From IMG/VR virus record IMGVR_UViG_3300043425_000408, positions 1 to 44,673 of that record: a stretch of 44,673 bases of DNA. One strand, given 5' to 3'. This document shows positions 1-6,441 of the stretch, one piece after another (position 1 is the stretch's first letter; the number at the start of each line of letters is the position of its first letter). The DNA comes from a virus. A program made the position numbers and the translations under genes. The notes beneath the pieces were generated by a model, which made no database searches, was not told where the DNA came from, and saw nothing but the letters and a program-made list of their open reading frames with translations.

Positions 1-48
1 CGTGTTAGTTGGTGGATCGTTCCGGGCATGTTGAACTTGGAGGATTGA
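1..48 (+). CDS. 3' end of an unknown gene (partial)
   Basis: Only the last 15 codons of an open frame are inside the window; it ends in TGA at 46-48 with the residues NLED. The next start (ATG 51) follows after 2 bases, the tight spacing typical of this genome. Nothing can be said about its function. Confidence 0.5.
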   Translation, partial: RVSWWIVPGMLNLED

Positions 49-50
49 TA

Positions 51-360
51 ATGAAAGTATTGGAATGAAGGACAGACACAATACCGCAGAATACTTTATG
101 AACCGTATTCTACCAGAAACAAGTATGCTATTGAAGCGTATGCGTTTTGGTTCGGATACAATGATGAAGGCGGAACTATAATGGCACAGTTACAAATTGA
201 TCCAGATAAACTTGAAGTTGGTGATATGATTTTGGTTGAAGGATTTGTTGTTGGATTTACAGAAGATCCAAGCACATTTGCACCTGAGGCGATTATTGAC
301 TTTGGAACACTTAAACCAGCAAATGTCAAATATACAAGGATTAGAGAAATCCTAAAATGA
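51..360 (+). pseudogene. small hypothetical gene with an apparent 1-base frameshift near its start
   Basis: A strong ribosome binding site (GGAGG at 39-43, 7 bases upstream) points to ATG 51, but that frame stops after five codons (M-K-V-L-E). One frame over, a protein-like reading runs from about 61 to the stop at 358-360 with no start before ATG 181. Dropping one T from the TT at 60-61 would join them into one product of about 102 residues starting M-K-V-W-N-E-G. The region after 181 (LEVGDMILVEGF) could also be made alone, using a weaker GGCGGA site at 171-176. The stop overlaps the next ATG (357). A sequencing error, a real mutation or a programmed shift cannot be told apart here. Function unknown. 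Confidence 0.5.
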
Positions 361-548
361 AAACAATCACACAGTCTGAATACAACAAACTGTTTGATGA
401 TTATATAAAAGAACAAAAGTTCGACGGTGGAGATCGGGACAGATGGTATTCTAACCATGTTATCAAGTTTTTCAAGATGACAACGGAAGATACAGATATC
501 CGTCCTGGTTTTCACGTAAATGAAGTAGGCGAGAGAGTAGATGAATGA
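357..548 (+). CDS. hypothetical small protein (63 aa)
   Basis: Start overlaps the previous stop as ATGA. The product is charged and soluble, with no signal peptide, membrane segment or known motif. Its 3' end overlaps the next gene by 8 bases, so it is part of a translationally coupled run of small genes. Early phage genes of this size often encode host-interaction proteins, but nothing in the sequence says so here. Confidence 0.65.
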   Translation: MKTITQSEYNKLFDDYIKEQKFDGGDRDRWYSNHVIKFFKMTTEDTDIRPGFHVNEVGERVDE

Positions 549-783
549 CCACGACGAAATAATCAAGCAACTACACGAGTTAGCAGATTGGATCGAAAAG
601 AACAATCATGTTCAATGTATGTCTGTTCCTCGTAAGGCTGCCTATCTCATTACAGCATTGCAGGCTGATTATGATAGATTGTGGTTGCTTAACAACAAGC
701 GTGACGTTTATCTGACGGACTATATCAATCGAGTCGTTGGTTTCATAAGACTCCAGTGGTATCTTTTTAGAAAGAAAAAGTAA
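541..783 (+). CDS. hypothetical small protein (80 aa)
   Basis: Overlaps the upstream gene by 8 bases; an AG-rich stretch (GGCGAGAGAG) just upstream can serve as ribosome binding site. The predicted product is mainly helical with a strongly basic tail (FRKKK) that could contact nucleic acid or membrane. It resembles the small helical 'LxELADWIE' proteins seen in tailed phages, but no function is recognised. Confidence 0.65.
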   Translation: MNDHDEIIKQLHELADWIEKNNHVQCMSVPRKAAYLITALQADYDRLWLLNNKRDVYLTDYINRVVGFIRLQWYLFRKKK

Positions 784-786
784 TGT

Positions 787-1044
787 ATGATGAAATATTT
801 GACCTTGATCTTAACTCTGGTATCCCACACGGCTAATGCACAAGTGCCAATGACTACTGATAATCGTTCACTCGGTCCTGGCACATATGAAGAAAGTATG
901 GCACAAATCAACGGTGCTTCACCTCCATCTGGTGGTTATACAAAAGGATGGCAATCATCAAGACCTGGCACAAGTGTGTCATATGGTGGTGCCACAGGAA
1001 CTGTTCCTCTTCCTAATAACATGGCAGAAGTTCCTGATGAATGA
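787..1044 (+). CDS. small secreted protein (about 85 aa)
   Basis: Begins with a clear signal peptide (MMKYLTLILTLVSHTANAQ, predicted cleavage after A-N-A) followed by a Gly/Ser/Pro-rich mature part of about 65 residues without cysteines. Two adjacent ATG codons (787 and 790) are possible starts. One of several small exported proteins in this window (see 3210, 3934, 4218, 22614). Export to the periplasm during infection is inferred from the signal sequence only. Confidence 0.65.
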   Translation: MMKYLTLILTLVSHTANAQVPMTTDNRSLGPGTYEESMAQINGASPPSGGYTKGWQSSRPGTSVSYGGATGTVPLPNNMAEVPDE

Positions 1045-1051
1045 CAACAAG

Positions 1052-1070
1052 GTGTGACAATATGTCGCAC
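1052..1070. promoter_or_regulatory. possible operator: imperfect palindrome abutting the -35 box
   Basis: GTGTGACA (1052-1059), a 3-base spacer, then TGTCGCAC (1063-1070) form a near-perfect inverted repeat that ends exactly where the -35 box begins. A similar palindrome occurs at 15659-15675 upstream of another promoter. Repressor binding is inference. Confidence 0.35.
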
Positions 1071-1099
1071 TTGACAAACCTCAAATAAGCCTGTATAAT
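1071..1099 (+). promoter_or_regulatory. sigma70-like promoter
   Basis: TTGACA (1071-1076), 17-base spacer, TATAAT (1094-1099): a consensus host promoter. Expected transcription start is near 1106, about 18 bases before the start codon at 1124. Confidence 0.85.
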
Positions 1100-1123
1100 G
1101 GTTTCAGTTTTATGGGGGTTTAC

Positions 1124-1519
1124 ATGCCGCTTTTACCAGCCTATTATACCACAACCAATCAGCGCAAGCGCAAGCAACGCAAATACGACCGTTCCGAGCA
1201 TGACGCTTGGCTTATCAAGATGGGTGTGTCACCCCAACAAATCAAAATAAAAAAGTCTAAGAATACTTCCTGGGCAAAAGAATATGCCGAGTCTCTAAAA
1301 GTAGATCGGTCAACGGCTCAATACGAATCCGCAGGCATGTCAGGTGATGCGTCTTCCTGCGCCAATCGTTCTATCATGGCTAATCTACACAAGGAGCCCG
1401 AGCATGTGAGAGAGGCAATCTTGGCCAAGGCAAAGCGTGTCGGACCTTTATGGAACAAAGGTGGTCTTATGTTTATTACTGATGATCAAGATTTGACAAC
1501 TTTGGGTAAAAAGGTTTAG
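1124..1519 (+). CDS. hypothetical basic protein (131 aa)
   Basis: ATG 1124 is chosen because GGGGG (1114-1118) lies 5 bases upstream; an in-frame ATG at 1112 lacks a site and sits too close to the promoter. The first 60 residues are rich in Lys/Arg (RKRKQRK), which suggests nucleic-acid contact. The middle contains a Cys/Ser-rich stretch (GDASSCANRS). Driven by the consensus promoter at 1071, so probably early. The 3' end overlaps the convergent HNH gene by 44 bases, so the homing gene may have altered its C-terminus. Not assigned to a known family. Confidence 0.7.
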   Translation: MPLLPAYYTTTNQRKRKQRKYDRSEHDAWLIKMGVSPQQIKIKKSKNTSWAKEYAESLKVDRSTAQYESAGMSGDASSCANRSIMANLHKEPEHVREAILAKAKRVGPLWNKGGLMFITDDQDLTTLGKKV

Positions 1520-1973
1520 GTTCTATTCCAACTCTCTTTCTGCCATTCCCTCTGTTCTTTACTTTATAAGTATCAGTTTGGGAATGGCAGTTAGGACATA
1601 GTAATCTAACATTTACCAACCCGTTATCGTTGGAGTTACCGTTGATGTGGTCTAAATCTAAAATAATAGGTTTTCCGTTCCATTCGCTAATGTCACATTC
1701 TTCGCATTTATATCCTCGGGTTTCGGATAGGAATCTTTTGGTTGATCCTATTCCTGCTATACCGAGGTCTATTGCCCGCTTTCTATTATATTCATGCTGG
1801 CATTTGTTATTATTACAAAACTTTTTAGGACGGTTTGCTCTTACTCTTGGTCCGAGTTCGGTACCGCAGTTTAGGCATTTGTCTATTAGATCCTTATTCT
1901 TTACTCTTTTATCTTGAAAGGAACCATTATTCTTCCTTTCTCTATACTCGGCCATATATTCTGCTCTTGACAT
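1476..1973 (-). CDS. HNH homing endonuclease
   Basis: A 165-residue protein. The C-terminal half carries an HNH motif: D-L-D-H-I-N-G around residue 109, then N-x-R-L-L-C-P-N-C-H-S. Two upstream CxxC knuckles (CLNCG near residue 34, CEECD near 92) complete zinc sites. The N-terminus (MAEYRERK) is the usual DNA-contacting lead of phage HNH proteins. It lies antisense to its neighbours with its own site (AGGAGG before ATG 1973) and an ACTAAATA late-type motif 31 bases upstream, so it looks like an independent mobile gene. The expected activity is nicking or cutting DNA to promote its own spread by homing. Confidence 0.9.
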   Translation of the reverse strand: MSRAEYMAEYRERKNNGSFQDKRVKNKDLIDKCLNCGTELGPRVRANRPKKFCNNNKCQHEYNRKRAIDLGIAGIGSTKRFLSETRGYKCEECDISEWNGKPIILDLDHINGNSNDNGLVNVRLLCPNCHSQTDTYKVKNRGNGRKRVGIEPKPFYPKLSNLDHQ

Positions 1974-2003
1974 TGTGTCCTCCTTGTGATATGATGTCTA
2001 TCT

Positions 2004-2011
2004 TATTTAGT
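2004..2011 (-). promoter_or_regulatory. late-type promoter motif for the HNH gene
   Basis: On the minus strand this reads ACTAAATA, one base from the T4 late element TATAAATA with a C at position 2, and lies about 31 bases before the HNH start codon. A TTGACA further upstream on the same strand (about 15 bases from TAAGAT) is a weaker sigma70-like alternative. Confidence 0.4.
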
Positions 2012-2047
2012 TTTAGAATGTGTCAACATTATGTTACAGGTGAAGAA

Positions 2048-2332
2048 ATGACCGATAAAATGACAAATGAAGAACTTGTAAAACGTCTCCGTAACTGGGA
2101 TGAATGTAGCCAGGATGACTATAACGAGGCTGCTGACCGCATTGAACGAATGAGTAAGTTCCTTCGTCACAATGTTTTTCCTGAGAAACTATTTGGTGTC
2201 TTTTTCATTTGTGGTGAAGCAGGTGAAAAAGATAGCAATGGTATTCCTGAACGGATACATATTTGTCCTGCATACGGATCGGATGTATCGTATGTTTTTA
2301 CTCGTGGCAAATCATTCGCACCGGAGTGGTAA
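2048..2332 (+). CDS. hypothetical protein (94 aa)
   Basis: ATG 2048 follows AGGTGAAGA. The N-terminal third (EELVKRLRNW, then NEAADRIERM) matches the pattern of a small phage helical module that appears in many unrelated phage proteins ('LVKRLR-AADxIE'). The C-terminal part is a short beta-rich segment. No catalytic motif. The following gene starts one base after its stop. Confidence 0.65.
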   Translation: MTDKMTNEELVKRLRNWDECSQDDYNEAADRIERMSKFLRHNVFPEKLFGVFFICGEAGEKDSNGIPERIHICPAYGSDVSYVFTRGKSFAPEW

Positions 2333-2333
2333 G

Positions 2334-2561
2334 ATGAAAGTGGAAGTTAATATACCTGATCCGCAGATTGATAGAATGGTTGTGGAGTCTTTGAAAGAAG
2401 CATATCGATTGAACTGTAAACCGGATAAGATTGATAACTCCGATGATGTTATTGGTGTTGATGATGAACTACTAAACGCCTTTGATCTGGTAATCTCATA
2501 CCATGTCACACAGGAAGAATACCAAGAGTGGGTCAACGAGAAAATCAACTATACTAAATAA
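2334..2561 (+). CDS. hypothetical acidic protein (75 aa)
   Basis: ATG 2334 is preceded by GGAG (2323-2326) 7 bases upstream, inside the end of the previous gene. The product is acidic, begins with a short beta segment (MKVEVNIPD) and continues with helices. Similar 'MKVEVNIPDPQIDRMVVESLKEAY' style small proteins occur in several large phages, but no function is known to me. A CTAAATA motif lies across its stop codon. Confidence 0.65.
   Translation: MKVEVNIPDPQIDRMVVESLKEAYRLNCKPDKIDNSDDVIGVDDELLNAFDLVISYHVTQEEYQEWVNEKINYTK
2552..2560 (+). promoter_or_regulatory. late-type promoter motif (weak)
   Basis: TACTAAATA matches the motif found before other genes in this window, but the next ATG (2567) would fall almost at the transcription start, so a functional role is uncertain. 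Confidence 0.25.
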
Positions 2562-2566
2562 CTAAC

Positions 2567-2878
2567 ATGCTGAAAATCTGGTACGAGAAGAAACCATTTA
2601 CATTTGGTGCGGTGTTCATATTCTTTTATATGACCATACCTATTCTCGACCAGGTTTTCATCATACCAACAATGAAGCCGCCACAATGCGGACAGATTAG
2701 AGAATGTGACAATTGGATCCACAACAAGGAAACAAATCATGTTCGAACTCCTCAACGAGGATCTGGAAGACTGTATAGAGATATTGAGAGAGATAAGTTC
2801 CTGCAAGAACAGGAACGAGCAATTACAGATTTTGGCAGAACACCAGATACGTTTAAAGGATTTACAAAAAACTATTGA
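2567..2878 (+). CDS. small single-pass membrane protein (up to 103 aa)
   Basis: The N-terminal 40 residues contain one good hydrophobic segment (FGAVFIFFYMTIPILDQVFI). From about residue 58 onward the reading overlaps the gene at 2739 in another frame and looks less protein-like (Arg, Gly and Thr rich). The true product may be this full length, or the frame may have been extended by loss of an earlier stop. Function unknown. Confidence 0.5.
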   Translation: MLKIWYEKKPFTFGAVFIFFYMTIPILDQVFIIPTMKPPQCGQIRECDNWIHNKETNHVRTPQRGSGRLYRDIERDKFLQEQERAITDFGRTPDTFKGFTKNY

Positions 2879-2927
2879 CTTATGCAAACTAATGGTGTAT
2901 TATGACGACAGAATCAAAGATAGATAA
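2739..2927 (+). CDS. small coiled-coil protein (62 aa)
   Basis: ATG 2739 is preceded by AAGGAAAC (RBS) 5-10 bases upstream. The product is strongly helical, with heptad-like spacing of Leu and Ile (LLNEDLEDCIEILREIS). It overlaps 2567-2878 out of frame by 140 bases and the next gene by 26 bases. The amphipathic pattern supports this frame as the main coding one in the overlap. Function unknown. Confidence 0.65.
   Translation: MFELLNEDLEDCIEILREISSCKNRNEQLQILAEHQIRLKDLQKTIDLCKLMVYYDDRIKDR
2875..2903 (+). promoter_or_regulatory. sigma70-like promoter
   Basis: TTGACT (2875-2880), 17-base spacer, TATTAT (2898-2903). The -10 box overlaps ATG 2902, so a transcript from here (start near 2910) would serve the gene at 2999 and those after it rather than the 2902 start. 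Confidence 0.6.
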
Positions 2928-3114
2928 GCGGGTAGAGGTCTTAAAGATCCTTCGCACATATGAAGCGGATCATGAACATACTTTGGAGATGGCTGAACAT
3001 GTCTGGCAAAAAGTCAAAGGTTATCCAATTCCCGACTCATACTCGGTCGAAGATCGTTTGTCAATATTCGAGCGGTACTACCACCGAGCCAGCGCCCAGT
3101 CGCAAGGTGAGTGA
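2902..3114 (+). CDS. hypothetical acidic/helical protein (70 aa)
   Basis: Begins within the 3' end of the 2739 gene and on the -10 box of a promoter. The product is hydrophilic and rich in Glu/His (HEHTLEMAEHVW), without membrane segments. Its second half is overlapped out of frame by the membrane protein gene at 2999. Likely expressed from upstream read-through. Function unknown. Confidence 0.6.
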   Translation: MTTESKIDKRVEVLKILRTYEADHEHTLEMAEHVWQKVKGYPIPDSYSVEDRLSIFERYYHRASAQSQGE

Positions 3115-3208
3115 TAATCTGGAGTTGAAACTATTAGGTGCGGTTATTGGAGGCTCATTGATGTTAGGTATTATGTACCTTTCAGCATTAACAATTTATG
3201 GAGTATAG
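2999..3208 (+). CDS. small C-tail-anchored membrane protein (69 aa), overlapping
   Basis: Chosen start ATG 2999 has GGAG about 10 bases upstream. The product has a basic, soluble N-terminal part (MSGKKSKVIQF) and one clear hydrophobic segment at the C-terminus (LLGAVIGGSLMLGIMYLSAL), a tail-anchored layout. It overlaps the gene at 2902 out of frame by 116 bases and stops one base before the next ATG at 3210. The membrane segment and the tidy junction argue that this is a real gene rather than a shadow. Function unknown; a membrane or lysis accessory role is only a guess. Confidence 0.6.
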   Translation: MSGKKSKVIQFPTHTRSKIVCQYSSGTTTEPAPSRKVSDNLELKLLGAVIGGSLMLGIMYLSALTIYGV

Positions 3209-3209
3209 T

Positions 3210-3374
3210 ATGAAAGAATTAGTCTTTGCTGTTATCAGCATTTGCTTACAGTCAGGTGAGTGTGAAACACACCAGATGAAAGTTGAGCCACGTGTTTGTC
3301 ATCTTAAATCAGTTCAAGCGCAGGTGCCTATGGGCGGTGAGTGGAAAGATGCCGTCGTAAAGTTTAAATGTTAA
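3210..3374 (+). CDS. small secreted cysteine-containing protein (54 aa)
   Basis: Starts at ATG 3210. A hydrophobic N-terminus (MKELVFAVISICLQ) is followed by a short mature part with four further spaced cysteines-or-histidine rich positions (SGECETHQ, RVCHLK, FKC), suggesting disulfides in the periplasm. Short proteins of this layout recur in phages of alphaproteobacteria. Stop TAA at 3372-3374. Confidence 0.6.
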   Translation: MKELVFAVISICLQSGECETHQMKVEPRVCHLKSVQAQVPMGGEWKDAVVKFKC

Positions 3375-3385
3375 GGGAGATAGAA

Positions 3386-3598
3386 ATGCTCGTAGAAGAT
3401 AAGGTTAGCCATTCCGCCGTTTCAGAGGCATATTGCCTTCTGTCATCATACATTCGTGAAGAAGGTAAGCTGGGAGCCAATTACGACAAAGAAAAGATTT
3501 TAGAGTTTTGTAAGTTTGTTGCGGAAATTTTGAAGCACCCAGAAAACTTTGTGAATAAGGTAGAGCATGATAACACAGCAGGCGTTGATAGCAACTAG
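3386..3598 (+). CDS. hypothetical protein (70 aa)
   Basis: ATG 3386 is chosen over an in-frame ATG at 3368 because AGGGAG (3374-3379) lies 6 bases upstream. The product is helical and soluble (EKILEFCKFVAEILK). It overlaps the next gene by 32 bases. No family recognised. Confidence 0.65.
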   Translation: MLVEDKVSHSAVSEAYCLLSSYIREEGKLGANYDKEKILEFCKFVAEILKHPENFVNKVEHDNTAGVDSN

Positions 3599-3917
3599 TA
3601 TTTGGGTAGTTGCAATTGTAATCGTATATGGGCATTCAGGTTTCGATAAGATTCGTGATTGTTATGGCATGTGGTTTACGAAAGAATACTGGACTAACTA
3701 CAATATAGTCGAAGCCCTGTCTTGGGCTGCCAAAGCAATCATCATCATTCCAGGTTTGATTTGGGGTTATCAAATCTGGTGGTTATACATTCTAACCCTG
3801 GCAACGTCACTCTCACTAATCTGGGCAAGCAATAAGAAGTTGTTACCGACTCTCGTTGGTTTCAATACCATTTGGGCATGGATTAGTTTGATGGTGATAT
3901 CGCAACATATATTCTAA
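3567..3917 (+). CDS. multi-pass membrane protein (116 aa)
   Basis: Three to four hydrophobic segments are visible: residues 6-23 (ALIATSIWVVAIVIVYG), about 52-75, about 75-90 and 97-115. AAGGTAGAGC precedes the ATG. Length and topology fit a small inner-membrane protein; it is not a recognised holin, though a membrane role in lysis or exclusion would be possible. Starts inside the preceding gene. Confidence 0.65.
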   Translation: MITQQALIATSIWVVAIVIVYGHSGFDKIRDCYGMWFTKEYWTNYNIVEALSWAAKAIIIIPGLIWGYQIWWLYILTLATSLSLIWASNKKLLPTLVGFNTIWAWISLMVISQHIF

Positions 3918-3933
3918 CATAAAGGTGAACATA

Positions 3934-4221
3934 ATGAATAAGGTAATTCTATCAGCAGCAATGGTTCTCGGTCTAACGGTTTCTGCATCCGCTCTAACCA
4001 CTCTGGACGAGACACACAACGGTAAGACTGTTGCTGTTCCTGGTGCAACCAAGAGCAACGGTGTCTATGCACCAGCCGCACAGTATACCCCACACGGTCT
4101 TGTTGTTACGGCTCCTCCAGGTGCTGACGTTGATGTTGATAACGATGGTTCTGATATCTCTATTGATATCACTCCAAAGGGCAAGCGTGGCCTTCTTGGC
4201 CTTGGTGTTCTCGGACTATGA
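3934..4221 (+). CDS. secreted protein with Asp-rich repeat (95 aa)
   Basis: ATG 3934 follows AAAGGTGAAC; a GTG at 3925 is an alternative. A signal peptide (MNKVILSAAMVLGLTVSASA) is followed by a mature domain with an Asp/Val alternation (GADVDVDNDGSDISIDI) and a Gly/Leu-rich tail (GLLGLGVLGL). The Asp run could bind calcium. Stop overlaps the next start as ATGA. Probably periplasmic or cell-surface. Function unknown. Confidence 0.7.
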   Translation: MNKVILSAAMVLGLTVSASALTTLDETHNGKTVAVPGATKSNGVYAPAAQYTPHGLVVTAPPGADVDVDNDGSDISIDITPKGKRGLLGLGVLGL

Positions 4222-4466
4222 TCCGTTACTTTGCTATGATTGCTGCGGTGCTTATTAGCACCTCGGCTTTCGCCCACAATCATGTTCCTTATGGAACATA
4301 CTATAACCCTGTGCAGGATCCGCCCTTCGCTGGTGACTGGTCTGTTCCGGTTCATCGTGGTATGTATTGTGTTGGTGGAACTTGGCACTATGGTTGGCTT
4401 CGTCCGTGGGAACGTTCCCCTGTGATCAAGCCATCTTGTGGTACGGCAATCTATCAGATTAACTAA
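4218..4466 (+). CDS. small secreted protein (82 aa)
   Basis: Start overlaps the previous stop (ATGA). A signal peptide (MIRYFAMIAAVLISTSAFA) precedes an aromatic- and Pro-rich mature part with two cysteines (GMYCVGG and PSCGT) that could form a disulfide. It forms a tandem of secreted proteins with the 3934 gene and overlaps the next start by one base. Function unknown. Confidence 0.7.
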   Translation: MIRYFAMIAAVLISTSAFAHNHVPYGTYYNPVQDPPFAGDWSVPVHRGMYCVGGTWHYGWLRPWERSPVIKPSCGTAIYQIN

Positions 4467-5332
4467 TGAGCATTTCGTTTAATGAGATAAAAAGTCTCTT
4501 TAACGAAGATGAATGGGATGTAGGGTATCTTTCTGCGGAAGCATTAAGAAGATGTGCCCTGCATCCCATTAAACTAATCAACCTTTACATACCAGAAAAC
4601 TTCACCAACAACATATACTTTAAAGAAACCGAAGCCATTGTTCTAATACGTTCGGGTCATACATGGGATTATACCTTGTATGGTGAGTCGGTAAACATTC
4701 TAAGTAAAACAGATTACAAGTTCCATCAGATACACACCAACTATAAAGAAGCTGCCATATTGGCAGGACTTGGAGTTCGTGCCAGAAACTCTCTAATCTA
4801 TTCTTACAGGTTCGGCTTTGATCATCATATTGCCGCTTTCAGATTTGATGATAAGATAACAGATATACCGACACATACCAGAGTAAACTACAAACTATGG
4901 AACAGGTGTGTAGGTTGTGACGATTGTATCAAAGCATGTCCTGTAAATGCGATACATGCTGACGGTGAACCATTATCATGGTGGCTGGACTCTGGTAAGT
5001 GTAATGACTTTCTGACATATGGTAATGATAAGAACATACCATCAGTCAAACAGTTCTGGCACAAAAACTTATATCCAGAAATACCTGATGAGCAGGTAGA
5101 GAAACTAACATCATCATCGGAGCCTATTGAAGGCACTATAACGGCGTCAGATAGATATAAAAGAGGTCTACAGCCATGGGAAAGAAACCTGCCGTGGAAC
5201 AAGAATGGCTATAGTTTCGATGGTCAAGTGGTCAGAAAAGATGGTCAGGTGGTTGATGTTCCTATTTGTCGTGAATGTACCTCACAACCCAGATGTTCTA
5301 AGTGGAATGGAAAGTATCCATATGAGAGGTGA
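4466..5332 (+). CDS. QueG-like iron-sulfur protein (epoxyqueuosine reductase-related)
   Basis: A 288-residue protein. It has a [4Fe-4S] ferredoxin motif CxxCxxCxxxCP at C148, C151, C154 and C158 (CVGCDDCIKACP), a following Cys (C179, SGKCNDFLTYG) at the place of the 'CISYLTIE' Cys of QueG, and a C-terminal CxxCxxxxxC (ICRECTSQPRC) that may complete a second cluster. The AAILAGLGVRARNSL stretch (96-110) resembles the 'AxxAGLGWxGKNT' region of QueG. QueG uses cobalamin and two clusters to reduce epoxyqueuosine in tRNA. This protein is shorter than typical QueG and its substrate is unproven; a related iron-sulfur reductase is possible. The following gene, an Fe(II)/2OG oxygenase, is 3 bases away, suggesting a redox pair. 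Confidence 0.65.
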   Translation: MSISFNEIKSLFNEDEWDVGYLSAEALRRCALHPIKLINLYIPENFTNNIYFKETEAIVLIRSGHTWDYTLYGESVNILSKTDYKFHQIHTNYKEAAILAGLGVRARNSLIYSYRFGFDHHIAAFRFDDKITDIPTHTRVNYKLWNRCVGCDDCIKACPVNAIHADGEPLSWWLDSGKCNDFLTYGNDKNIPSVKQFWHKNLYPEIPDEQVEKLTSSSEPIEGTITASDRYKRGLQPWERNLPWNKNGYSFDGQVVRKDGQVVDVPICRECTSQPRCSKWNGKYPYER

Positions 5333-5335
5333 TAG

Positions 5336-5923
5336 ATGATCATTATTGATGACCTGTTGACGAAAGATCAGCAAGATTTGATAGAGACGACGGCACTCCG
5401 AATACCATGGTTCTATCAAGACAATACTTGTGACTTCTCTTACATACCTAACTATCCTCAACAGATAGAAGGCGTAAAAGAGACTCCGTTCTTTGTTAAC
5501 ATGCTATATGATGAATTTCAATCACAATCCGATTACTCTATATACTTTACACCAATTGTGAGAGTTCTAGAACAACGGCTGAAACGGCCTTTCATGAAAC
5601 GTCTGTTTCGTATGAAGGCCAACATGTATCTACAGCAACCTAACTATCCGGATGGTTGCTTTCACACTCCGCATGTGGACGTGTATGACGAAAAGACAGA
5701 TACGATTGGAGAGGGTGAGATTTTTCTATACTATGTGGACGCCAGCGATGGACCTACGTATATGTTCAACGAGAGATTTCCATCGGCCAGCGTAACCAAG
5801 ACTGCCTGGGTGATTCCGGAGAAGGGTAAGGGTGTTCTATTTGATCTTCAAACTCAACATGCTTCCTCACCACCAAGATTCCATGAGAGACGGATTACTT
5901 TAAACTTCGTATTCACTAAATAG
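5336..5923 (+). CDS. 2-oxoglutarate/Fe(II)-dependent oxygenase
   Basis: A 195-residue protein with the iron triad of the 2OG oxygenases: HxD at H113-D115 (TPHVDVYD) and a distal His at H175 (TQHASS), followed by R186 (HERRITLN) expected to bind 2-oxoglutarate. It is paralogous to the gene at 21647: both share an N-terminal 'LLxxxxQ' start, a FRMKANMY/WRIKANLY block, the EKGK(G/S)VLF strand and the RITLNFVF end. The acceptor substrate is unknown; phage members of this group are usually proposed to hydroxylate proteins or nucleic acid. Starts 3 bases after the QueG-like gene. A late-type promoter motif overlaps its end. Confidence 0.85.
   Translation: MIIIDDLLTKDQQDLIETTALRIPWFYQDNTCDFSYIPNYPQQIEGVKETPFFVNMLYDEFQSQSDYSIYFTPIVRVLEQRLKRPFMKRLFRMKANMYLQQPNYPDGCFHTPHVDVYDEKTDTIGEGEIFLYYVDASDGPTYMFNERFPSASVTKTAWVIPEKGKGVLFDLQTQHASSPPRFHERRITLNFVFTK
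5914..5922 (+). promoter_or_regulatory. late-type promoter motif with 5' hairpin, holin-like gene
   Basis: CACTAAATA (T4 late-like) ends at 5922. Five bases further a small hairpin starts (GTCC 5928-5931, loop AATTCC, GGAC 5938-5941), close to the expected transcript start. The lysis gene at 5960 follows, which fits late timing. Confidence 0.5.
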
Positions 5924-5959
5924 TATTGTCCAATTCCGGACGATATTATGGAGTGTCTA

Positions 5960-6184
5960 ATGAACCTCGCAAACCTAAAGGCTAACTGGAAGACCACCGT
6001 TGCCGCTCTTATTCCGCTGGTAGCTTATGGTCTAAAGTATGCTGGTGTTTGGCCAGAGTCAATGCCTCTTCCTCCACTGGATGAAGTATGGCCATTCGTT
6101 CTCGGTCTAATTGGTGTTGGTGTTGCCGCTAAGGATAACAACGTTACTAACGCCTCACATCCAACGGATCCAACCAAACTCTAA
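5960..6184 (+). CDS. holin-like small membrane protein (74 aa)
   Basis: ATG 5960 is preferred over ATG 5948 because GGAG lies 6 bases upstream. Two hydrophobic stretches are visible (TTVAALIPLVAYGLKYAGVW and VWPFVLGLIGVGVAA), followed by AKDNNVTNAS, a tail typical of a group of small phage holin-like proteins. Its neighbours are a convergent spanin pair, which makes a lysis cassette likely: the holin would permeabilise the inner membrane to release or activate an endolysin. The endolysin is not adjacent; the M15 peptidase at 27665 is a candidate. The last 4 bases overlap the o-spanin gene end. Confidence 0.65.
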   Translation: MNLANLKANWKTTVAALIPLVAYGLKYAGVWPESMPLPPLDEVWPFVLGLIGVGVAAKDNNVTNASHPTDPTKL

Positions 6185-6441
6185 CGCTCAATACGGGCTT
6201 TAGAATCCGTTAGATACTTACGAATGGCATCGATGGAGGCTTTACAACGGGTGTTGTTCTTATAGAGTTCAACAATCGTTTTGGCCACCTCGGTGTCATT
6301 TAGTGTCTTATAGTTGGGCCACTTTGTCTTGATAGGGCAATCATACATTTGATCTGGAGGTGTAATGACTTCCACTCTTGTCGTAACTGCGGTAGACTGG
6401 CAACCAGCCAAGAATAGACAGGCGATTATTAGTCTTTTCAT
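6181..6441 (-). CDS. o-spanin (outer-membrane lipoprotein, Rz1-like)
   Basis: An 86-residue protein starting MKRLIIACLFLAGC, a signal peptide with a lipobox (L-A-G-C, Cys 14), so it should be lipidated and anchored in the outer membrane. Two more cysteines follow (DCPIK, TRCKA). It lies directly downstream of a membrane-anchored coiled-coil protein on the same strand with an ATGA overlap (6438-6441), the standard i-spanin/o-spanin arrangement. Spanins fuse inner and outer membrane in the last step of lysis of Gram-negative hosts. Confidence 0.8.
   Translation of the reverse strand: MKRLIIACLFLAGCQSTAVTTRVEVITPPDQMYDCPIKTKWPNYKTLNDTEVAKTIVELYKNNTRCKASIDAIRKYLTDSKARIER

Noticed and set aside
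96-605. Long minus-strand open frame
   Set aside because: Antisense shadow of the small + strand genes; no ribosome site and low-complexity translation.
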